Position numbers and translations under genes: made by a program. A stretch of DNA of 61,208 nucleotides, taken from contig DFGJ01000029.1 of assembly GCA_002372375.1 (NCBI GenBank), forward strand, positions 1-61,208, written 5' to 3'. Positions 55,066 through 61,208 of this stretch are shown piece after piece (within the stretch, counting starts at the first letter, position 1; the number at the start of each line of letters is the position of its first letter). The notes beneath the pieces are model-generated. The model saw only the letters and a program-made list of their open reading frames with translations, ran no database searches and had not been told where the DNA came from. Source of the stretch: Ruminococcaceae bacterium UBA3753 (GTDB taxonomy: Bacteria; Bacillota; Clostridia; Oscillospirales; Acutalibacteraceae).

Positions 55066-55260
55066 GAAAAAATGCAGGAGTTGCGTGTTGCTATAAGTTT
55101 GGAGCGCTGGTTTCTTTCCTGAAACAGATGCCGAGGAGGTTTTGCCCCCGAGTTATTCTTTGTTTTTGTGCAGGACTTTTATTTATTACATCAGCGAAAC
55201 AGTTTTTGTCTTGACTTTTGACTTTATTTTCGTTAAATATAATACTGTTGAGTGCAGTGT

Positions 55261-55335
55261 GCGGGAATAGTTCAGTGGTAGAACGTCAGCTTCCCAAGCT
55301 GGATGCCGCGGGTTCGAGTCCCGTTTTCCGCTCCA
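55261..55335 (+). tRNA. tRNA-Gly (anticodon CCC)
   Basis: A full cloverleaf: acceptor GCGGGAA with TTTCCGC, D-loop TTCAGTGGTAGAA, anticodon loop TTCCCAA (CCC, reads GGG), T-loop GGTTCGAGTCC, encoded CCA. Retention of a CCC isoacceptor in a low-GC genome is notable. Confidence 0.95.
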
Positions 55336-55726
55336 TCTTTGTGGTGTAGTTAGGTGTGTTTCTTGGTTTCTTGTTGAGTCAGTTTTTTGCTTTTGTTGTG
55401 GCTTTGTTTATGTTGCTGATTGTTTTCCCGTGTGCCGCTATTTTGCAGTTGTTCTGTGATGTGTACTTGTTTGTATACGGGTCGTTGGCTTGTCGCGAAT
55501 GTTAGGTTGTTTGTCTGTTTCTGCTTTGTGGCAATTTTTATTTTTTAGGCTGTAGATGGTTAGGAAAATATGAAGTTTTGTATTTGTTTGAAAATTTTGA
55601 AATTATGTAAGTTAAAAGGGTCTGAATTATCTAGGCGGGAGTGTAATTTCGAAGTTGACATTCTCCTTTGTTTGTATTAACATTAGCAACTGTTGTGCTT
55701 GTGCTTCATTGACTTTTTCGGATCAC
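55336..55726. other. G/T-rich spacer between two tRNA genes
   Basis: About 390 bases, strongly G/T-rich on the plus strand, with no gene. It could hold the tRNA-Thr promoter, but no boxes are convincing. Confidence 0.45.
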
Positions 55727-55802
55727 GCTAGAATAGCTCAGCAGGCAGAGCACATCACTCGTAATGATGAGGTCACGAGTTCGATTCTCGTTTCTAGCTC
55801 CA
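55727..55802 (+). tRNA. tRNA-Thr (anticodon CGT)
   Basis: A cloverleaf with acceptor GCTAGAA/TTCTAGC, anticodon stem CATCA/TGATG around loop CTCGTAA (CGT, reads ACG), T-loop GTTCGATTC and encoded CCA. Confidence 0.95.
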
Positions 55803-56657
55803 GTTTGCATAGCTGTCGGCTTGTTTTTTAGTAATGACGGTAAGTGTGCGGCAGCTTGGTATGTGGTATGGATCTAAGTGGGTGAGTCTTGGTAGTGTTG
55901 ATATAGGATGGTTTTAGACTATATTTTGGCTGTGGGTCCAAGGTAGCGTGGAGTATGGACAGAGGTCAGAGAGTGATGTTGCAGTTCAGCGAAGTATAAT
56001 GCAACGACTAAAGCTGTAGTGCCGCCGGTTTTTCTAGTGATGGAGGACTTTTTCTATTTTCTTCGTTTTGGTGTGCGAAAATTGGTTGTGTGTGTTAAGA
56101 TGTGAAATGTTAGGAATGAAAAAATTCTCCACCATGGGGACTATTAGAAAAGTCGGAATCATAATAAGTAGTTTGACTCCTCTGTTCATATGGTGTGGTT
56201 TTGTTTTCTGTGTTGGTTTTCAGTATTGCCTCGATTTTGAACCTTTGGCAGTCCAAGCTTTTGTACCGGAAAGCGTGTATTGAAAAATTCAGTGGCAGCG
56301 GAAGAAAGTTGTGGGCCTTTTCACAAAAGAAGTAAACAAGCAAGCAGTATGTACGTTTTTTACAATCTTTAAAACTTTACTTTTTGGGGGGTACAAGAAT
56401 TAAATAGGCACGTTAAAATGTGAAAAACTAAAAAGTGCCAAAAATGTGGATCAATTAAAAAATTTAAAGGTGGTTTTCCTCATAAAGAGTCAATTCTTCT
56501 GTTTATGAAACGTAGTTTTGCTCAGCATGTCCTCTTTTAGTGATGCAATTCTTTAGATTTAAATCTTATTAGTGTTTTCCCACAATGTCTTTAATTCGAA
56601 TTAAAATTTTTGACGCACTTTTTTAAAAAATAATATTGTAACCGCACTTACGCCAGT
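55803..56657. other. Long gap with a doubtful small ORF and a possible IS relic
   Basis: About 850 bases. A plus-strand frame (ATG at 56110, ending 56283) would give a 57-residue protein with one hydrophobic helix, but its ribosome binding site is weak. Bases 56412-56520 resemble 12640-12740 and translate in part to K-C-Q-K-C-G-S-I-K-K-F-K-G-G-F, like an IS transposase zinc ribbon, followed by frame breaks. No intact mobile element is present. Confidence 0.35.
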
Positions 56658-57401
56658 CTAAATTTTATATGAGAGCTTATTCAAAAATTCTTTTGCCCTT
56701 TCGCATTTCGGTTCTTCAAAAAATTCCTCGGGTGTTGTATCTTCCAGAATTCTGCCATCGTTCATAAAAATAATTCTGCTAGCGATTTTTTTAGCAAAAG
56801 ATAGTTCGTGGGTAACAATAACCATAGTAAGGCCAGTCAAGGCTAAGTCTTTGATAAGAAGAAGAACCTCAAGTATCATTTCAGGGTCCAAAGCCGATGT
56901 TGGCTCGTCAAATAGTAGAACCTCAGGATTCATTAAAAGTGCCCTAATAATAGCTATCCGCTGTTGCTGACCACCTGAAAGTTTAGCCGGGTAAACGTCT
57001 TTTTTGTCTGCTAGCCCTATCCGGCTTAATAACTCGATTGCCCTTTTTTCACTGTTCCTGATCTCACAATTATAAATCAATTTTGGTGCCAACATGATAT
57101 TCTCTAAAACGGTTAAATGAGGAAATAAATTGAATTTTTGAAAGACCATTCCCACTTTTTTTCTTTCAGAGTTTAAATTTTTTTCAGAAGAGTTTATATC
57201 AATACCATTAAAAATAACATGTCCAGAACTTGGTTTTTCTAGGCCATTTAAGCAGCGTAATAGAGTACTCTTTCCAGATCCAGAAGGTCCAACGATAACT
57301 ACCTTCTCACCCGATTTAATTTGTAAACTAATATCCTTTAGAACATCTATCTTAGAATCAAGGTCGGAAAATGTTTTGCATAAATTTTCTATCTTAAACA
57401 T
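56658..57401 (-). CDS. Amino-acid ABC transporter ATP-binding protein (GlnQ-like)
   Basis: 247 residues, complete. Walker A G-P-S-G-S-G-K-S-T near 39-47, Q-loop V-F-Q-K-F-N-L-F-P-H, signature L-S-G-G-Q-Q-Q-R, Walker B L-L-F-D-E-P-T-S-A-L-D and the H-loop V-T-H-E. The polar amino-acid uptake subfamily is indicated by F-N-L-F-P-H and the overall match. It is downstream of, and pairs with, the fused binding protein-permease. AAGGAG precedes the ATG at 57401. Its first ~9 codons are part of the amplified junction upstream. Confidence 0.95.
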   Translation of the reverse strand: MFKIENLCKTFSDLDSKIDVLKDISLQIKSGEKVVIVGPSGSGKSTLLRCLNGLEKPSSGHVIFNGIDINSSEKNLNSERKKVGMVFQKFNLFPHLTVLENIMLAPKLIYNCEIRNSEKRAIELLSRIGLADKKDVYPAKLSGGQQQRIAIIRALLMNPEVLLFDEPTSALDPEMILEVLLLIKDLALTGLTMVIVTHELSFAKKIASRIIFMNDGRILEDTTPEEFFEEPKCERAKEFLNKLSYKI

Positions 57402-58475
57402 GTAAAAAATCTCCTTAAGTAATTGATTATAAGCAACGAGACTTTTTGATTTTCTCTAAAACTTAAGTAACTCAGTACGATAGTTTTATATAAGTTTTCA
57501 ATTTTAAACTTACAAGCACTCTTCCCACGTAATTAGTTGTAACCAGACTTTTTATTTTTCTTTAAAACTTTAAGTATCCCAGCATAACTATTTCGCATTG
57601 ATCTTTAATTTTAAGTATACGAAAACTTCCTTATGTAATTAATTATGAGCAGGCCAAAATTTTTAACTTTTCTTTGAAACTTAAGTGTACCAGTAAAATT
57701 GTTTTGCGCAAATTCTCAATTTTAAATATGGGGAAATCTCCAAGCGTTAATTAATTATAGCTGGTGGAACTTTTTAATTTATATTTGAAACTTTAAGTAA
57801 TCCATTAAGTCTGTTTTACATTAATTTTTAGTTTCAAACACACGAAAACTTACCTATGTAATCAATTATGAGCAGGCCAGAATCTTTGGACCTTAAGTGT
57901 ACCAGTAAAATTGTTTTGCGCAAATTCTCAATTTTAAATATGGGGAAATCTCCAAGCGTTAATTAATTATAGCGGGTGGAACTTTTTAATTCATATTTGA
58001 AATTTTTAAGTAATTCATTAAGGCTGTTTTACATCAATTTTCAGTTTCAAGTACACGAAAACTTCCTTATGTAATTAATTATGAGCAGGACAAAATTTTT
58101 AATTTTTCTTTGTACTTTAAGTGTGCCAGCAAAATAGTGTACCATTAAAATTGTTTTGCGCAAATTCTCAATTTTAAATATGGGAAAATCTTCAAGCGTT
58201 AGTTAATTGTAGCTGGTGGAACTTTTTAATTTATATTTGAAACTTTAAGTAATCCATTAAGTCCGTTTTACATTAATTTTCAGTTTCAAACACACGAAAA
58301 CTTTCTTATGTAATTAATTATGAGCAGGCCAAAATTTTTAATTTTTCTTTAAAACTTAGGAATCTTAGTAAGGTTGTTTTACATTAGTTTTCAATTTTAA
58401 ACGCATAAAGATTTTTAACATGATCAATCGTAAACAGCATGACTTTTTAATTTTTTTTCTAAAATCCTTAGTAAA
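57375..58475 (-). repeat. glnHP/glnQ junction array, nine extra junction copies of ~110 bases
   Basis: Between the two transporter genes lie nine diverged units of 99-128 bases (starting near 57421, 57530, 57636, 57751, 57861, 57960, 58072, 58201 and 58311). Each aligns with the real gene junctions at both ends. One part matches the last ~50 bases of the binding protein-permease gene, the middle matches the intergenic ribosome-binding segment, and the other part matches the first ~26 bases of the ATPase gene (GTTTTGCATAAATTTTC with TTAAACATG on the plus strand). Units alternate in two subtypes, so a two-unit block was probably amplified. None encodes a protein. Confidence 0.92.
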
Positions 58476-59890
58476 CCAGTAAAAATCAGGGTCAAAGATA
58501 AATAAATCAGCGCTACCATAACAAGTGGAGTAATCGCTTCATATGTGCGGCTCTTTATGATATCTCCGGCTTTGGAAAGATCCATCACCCCAATGTAGCC
58601 AACTACTGCTGTCTCCCTTAAAAGAGTAATAAATTCACCAAAAAGGGAGGGTAAGACATTTCTTAAAGACTGCGGCAAAATAACATAACGCATAACTTTA
58701 CTGTAAGTAAGCCCTAATGAAAGGCCGGCTTCGAATTGCCCTTTATCAATAGATCGTATACCACTCCTTATATGTTCTGCGACGTATGCGCCCGAATTTA
58801 TTCCAAATGCTATACTTGCACATACAACTTTGTTTATACTAAATAAACTCAAAATACCATAATAAAAAATAAACAATTGAACGACTACCGGTGTACCACG
58901 TATCACTGTTGTATAAATTTCGGCAAAAATCTTAAATATTTTAAATTTTTTTCTAGTACCTAGTAATTTTAGAAAAGCTATAAGGATCCCTATGAGTATT
59001 CCTATTACCGCAGCCAACAGAGTCATAATCAAAGTATTTTTTATACCCTCTGTTATGTACGGAACATACTCTTTATACTTGGACTTAAGATTTTTTCTCT
59101 CATATGAATTTAACGGTAATTCTACGCTGTAATATTTTTGTACTATTTTATCTAGTTCACTTACACCGTTTGGCTCAGATACCCTTTTTAATTCAGCTAT
59201 ACATTCGTTTATTTTGCTTAGAAGTTCGTGATTCCCTTTTTTTACAGCGAAGCAAGAGGTTTCCTCAGTTAATTTTTCGTCTATAATGTGTACTTTATCT
59301 TTAAGCGCAGACGAAAATTTCTCAGCTGCAAAACCGTCCACAACAACTGCATCAATTTGGTGAGATAAAAGATCTTGTACAGCGTCGGCAGATTTATTAA
59401 AACAAAAAACTTTTATGTTTAGTCCTGAAGATTTGCAAAACTCCTCACTAGTAGTTCCAGTTTGAACACCAACCTTTTTATTGGCTAAATCTTCTTTTTT
59501 AACTATATCACTACCGTTTTGTACGATAATCATTTGTGAGCCATTAAAGTATGGGTCAGAGAAATCTACACTTTTCGCACGTTCGGGTGTGGGTGTAAGC
59601 CCAGCAGCGGCGAAATCACAAGTACCATTCTGTACATTAACAAGGACAGAATCAAAAGATCCATCTTGTATTTCTAATCTGCAGCCTAATTTTTCTGCTA
59701 TTCTTTCTGAAATTTCTACATCTATACCTACGATTTTACCGTTTTCATAAAATTCAAAGGGTGGAAATTCTGCATTTGTGCACATCTTTAAAGTAGATGC
59801 TTCCCTGGCACAAACACTAGCTAATGAAAAATTTAAAATAAAAAAGGCGAAAAATAAAAATTTTAGCAAATTTTTACTAATGTTCATCAT
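58424..59890 (-). CDS. Fused amino-acid-binding protein and ABC permease (GlnH-GlnP type)
   Basis: 488 residues from the ATG at 59890, seven bases after GAGG. A signal/anchor (~1-28) is followed by a periplasmic-type binding domain (~35-260; C-T-N-A-E-F-P-P-F-E-F, D-V-E-I-S-E-R-I-A, G-L-T-P-T-P-E-R, V-G-V-Q-T-G-T-T). A permease domain with about five membrane helices (~280-490) follows, carrying R-G-T-P-V-V-V-Q-L-F, G-A-Y-V-A-E-H-I-R-S-G and the E-A-G-L-S-L-G-L-T EAA loop. Such fusions are common in Firmicutes. It imports a polar amino acid, identity unknown. The gene end is repeated nine times before the ATPase gene. Confidence 0.95.
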   Translation of the reverse strand: MMNISKNLLKFLFFAFFILNFSLASVCAREASTLKMCTNAEFPPFEFYENGKIVGIDVEISERIAEKLGCRLEIQDGSFDSVLVNVQNGTCDFAAAGLTPTPERAKSVDFSDPYFNGSQMIIVQNGSDIVKKEDLANKKVGVQTGTTSEEFCKSSGLNIKVFCFNKSADAVQDLLSHQIDAVVVDGFAAEKFSSALKDKVHIIDEKLTEETSCFAVKKGNHELLSKINECIAELKRVSEPNGVSELDKIVQKYYSVELPLNSYERKNLKSKYKEYVPYITEGIKNTLIMTLLAAVIGILIGILIAFLKLLGTRKKFKIFKIFAEIYTTVIRGTPVVVQLFIFYYGILSLFSINKVVCASIAFGINSGAYVAEHIRSGIRSIDKGQFEAGLSLGLTYSKVMRYVILPQSLRNVLPSLFGEFITLLRETAVVGYIGVMDLSKAGDIIKSRTYEAITPLVMVALIYLSLTLIFTGLLRILEKKLKSHAVYD

Positions 59891-59985
59891 AAACAAACCT
59901 CATCGGGTAATACGATATTCAGATTTTAGCAATTCGCAGTTTAATATAAAAAATACTTTCAATTTATAAAATCGTTTAATATATT

Positions 59986-60144
59986 TTAAAATCCTCGAGC
60001 CTTTGCAGCTCTATTTTTTCTTAGATATTCAGTACATCTTAAAAAGATGGAACACAGTGAATTTGATAATACCTTAAACTCAGTCAAATATCCCATAAAA
60101 CCTGAAATTATCTTTGAACTAATCGTCAGTAGCCACGCAACCAT
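59986..60144 (-). CDS. Possible small amphipathic protein
   Basis: 52 residues from the ATG at 60144, eight bases after GGAG; a longer frame reaches 60189. The N-terminal half (M-V-A-W-L-L-T-I-S-S-K-I-I-S-G-F) is hydrophobic and the end is basic (R-K-N-R-A-A-K-A-R-G-F). No family recognised. The good ribosome binding site and isolated position support it as a real gene, but its length makes chance possible. Confidence 0.4.
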   Translation of the reverse strand: MVAWLLTISSKIISGFMGYLTEFKVLSNSLCSIFLRCTEYLRKNRAAKARGF

Positions 60145-60562
60145 TTTATTTACTCCTAAAAAGATCAGATAACAAATATTATTAACCATACAAAAAACTA
60201 AAAATTTCTCAGGTTATTAAAAATCCAAGGCTGGATATAACACCAAATCTACTCTGCCCAACAAAACACCAGAAGAATAGGTCTTTTTCGTACCCGTGAA
60301 CACAAAAACAATCCCCACTACACTTACTTTTCATCTTATAAAAACCGCTGGGTACTAGAGCACCAACTTTAAAACTTAGATTAAGAAAAATTAACCGAAA
60401 ATCCGCTTCTAAAAATCAAATCAAAAAATATACAGCTATCCCAGACTTTTACAGAGAAACGACGCCAACACTGTTCCTTAAAACGCCACAAACAAGTCCT
60501 TCCAAAAACTATAGTTGAACCTAAACTCGCCCGTGAATAATAAAAATGAACCAAAGAAACTA
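60145..60562. other. A/C-rich gap downstream of nrdG
   Basis: About 420 bases, rich in A and C on the plus strand. No gene, RNA or clear terminator found. Confidence 0.45.
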
Positions 60563-61069
60563 CTAACCTACAACAATGGTTTCTCTTTTATCCAGCGATC
60601 TTCGCACGTCAATAATTCGCTGATTTCTGGATCCTTTAAATTTCAAGTCCAAACTTTTTTCTCTTATTTTAAAAGGCCCATCAACTAAAATATCCACATT
60701 TTTTATAAAGCCCAGCCTTTCCGGTGAACTATCCTTCCCATCAGTCAGCAAATCTTCGAAAATATAACCAGTGTAAACCATAACGCTCAAGCCAATCCTA
60801 TGTATTTTTTTAGTTAAACAACAACACGGCGCTGATTGCCAGAACGGCTCACCGCCAGAGAACGTTACCCCATCTAGGAGAGGATTCTTAGAGATCAAAT
60901 CGAACAGATAATCGACACTTACGAGTTTTCCACCATTAAAGTCAAGTGTCCGAGGATTGTGGCAGCCCACACATCTGTGAGGACACCCCTGCACAAAAAT
61001 CACGAACCTAACCCCAGGGCCGTCCACAATGGACTCTTCTACAAAACCCGCTAAGCGCAACTGCTCCAC
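60563..61069 (-). CDS. nrdG: Anaerobic ribonucleotide reductase activating protein
   Basis: Radical-SAM enzyme that installs the glycyl radical on NrdD, the anaerobic ribonucleotide reductase. 168 residues from a GTG at 61069, nine bases after GGAG; the open frame runs on into the upstream tRNA, which cannot be coding. Family features are G-F-V-E-E-S-I-V-D-G-P-G, the cluster C-P-H-R-C-V-G-C-H-N-P, V-T-F-S-G-G-E-P-F, and V-D-I-L-V-D-G-P-F ahead of the ending R-G/S-x-N-Q-R-I-I-D-V. It implies an anaerobic lifestyle. nrdD is not in the window. Confidence 0.93.
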   Translation of the reverse strand: MEQLRLAGFVEESIVDGPGVRFVIFVQGCPHRCVGCHNPRTLDFNGGKLVSVDYLFDLISKNPLLDGVTFSGGEPFWQSAPCCCLTKKIHRIGLSVMVYTGYIFEDLLTDGKDSSPERLGFIKNVDILVDGPFKIREKSLDLKFKGSRNQRIIDVRRSLDKRETIVVG

Positions 61070-61098
61070 AAATCTAAACTCCACAAGAAGCCACTTAC

Positions 61099-61175
61099 TG
61101 GTAGACACAACGGGACTTGAACCCATGACCTCTCGCGTGTGAAGCGAACGCTCTAACCAGCTGAGCTATGCGTCT
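61099..61175 (-). tRNA. tRNA-Val (anticodon CAC)
   Basis: On the minus strand: acceptor AGACGCA with TGTGTCT, D-arm GCTCAGCTGGTTAGAGC, anticodon loop TTCACAC (CAC, reads GTG), T-arm ATGGGTTCAAGTCCCGT and encoded CCA. Confidence 0.92.
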
Positions 61176-61183
61176 AAAAAGGC

Positions 61184-61208
61184 TGGTGACCCGTACGGGA
61201 TTCGAACC
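61184..61208 (-). tRNA. 3' end of a tRNA, truncated by the window
   Basis: On the minus strand the bases read as a T-loop (GGTTCGAATCCCGT), the acceptor 3' strand ACGGGTC, discriminator A and CCA. The anticodon is outside the window, so identity cannot be given. Confidence 0.85.

Noticed and set aside
56068..56283. 71-codon plus-strand frame with a hydrophobic helix
   Set aside because: Weak ribosome binding site, no family resemblance and an isolated position in a decayed gap; not enough to call a gene.
57402..58423. CRISPR-like regular repeat array
   Set aside because: Units of ~110 bases with no constant short repeat and unique spacers, and no cas genes. The units match the flanking gene ends instead.
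61070..61126. Longer start of nrdG at 61126
   Set aside because: It would run into the tRNA-Val gene; the GTG at 61069 gives the normal NrdG N terminus and length.

Overview
The window looks like part of the chromosome of a low-GC, Gram-positive-type bacterium (Clostridia-like Firmicutes) with a decaying, host-adapted genome. Housekeeping genes and their order point to Firmicutes: nusA-rnpM-ylxQ-infB, ffh next to rpsP, an FtsK/SpoIIIE translocase, a BofC-C-like small protein and a COG2426 membrane protein. Coding density is low, operons are broken up (no rimP before nusA, no rbfA after infB, no ftsY beside smc), pseudogenes are present and gaps of 400-1400 bases are common. The many exported proteins of unknown function, and exported enzymes that would need cytosolic donors, suggest a bacterium living in or on a eukaryotic cell. 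An intracellular symbiont of a gut protist would fit, but that is inference.

Layout. 1-2540: end of a hexapeptide acetyltransferase, an SDR oxidoreductase and a broken AmmeMemoRadiSam A gene. 2931-6662 (minus): three exported glycan-type enzymes (two GT8 glycosyltransferases, one with a ricin-type lectin domain, and a pyruvyltransferase-family protein). 7145-14921 (minus): uvrC, a 115-base repeat array, rpsP, ffh, recG. 15456-20522 (plus): nusA, rnpM, ylxQ, infB. 21323-38944: an accessory zone of exported proteins interleaved with thiE, pncC, alr and ftsK. 39056-49394: lysC, a class A PBP, a BofC-C-like protein, a small multidrug-export family protein, a lipoprotein and smc. 49985-55802: miaB, an exported protein ending in a CaaX-like box, hisS with a large 3' repeat array, tRNA-Gly and tRNA-Thr. 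56658-61208: an amino-acid ABC transporter (glnQ-like ATPase and a fused binding protein-permease) with a junction repeat array between its genes, a small ORF, nrdG, tRNA-Val and a partial tRNA.

Two themes stand out. First, gene ends and gene junctions have been tandemly amplified at several loci: the acetyltransferase/SDR junction, the ammA tail, the infB tail, the hisS tail (six extra copies) and the glnHP/glnQ junction (nine extra copies), with a probable degenerate case after nusA. At the two best-preserved loci the unit contains the 3' end of the upstream gene, the intergenic segment with its ribosome binding site, and the first codons of the downstream gene. Second, there is a large secretome. 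Three proteins share a recognisable leader (K-x-[LI]-K-A-G-x-[MI] followed by A/P-rich residues), two neighbours share a C-terminal domain, two carry long internal repeats, and one ends in KKKCLLF, which resembles a eukaryotic prenylation signal.
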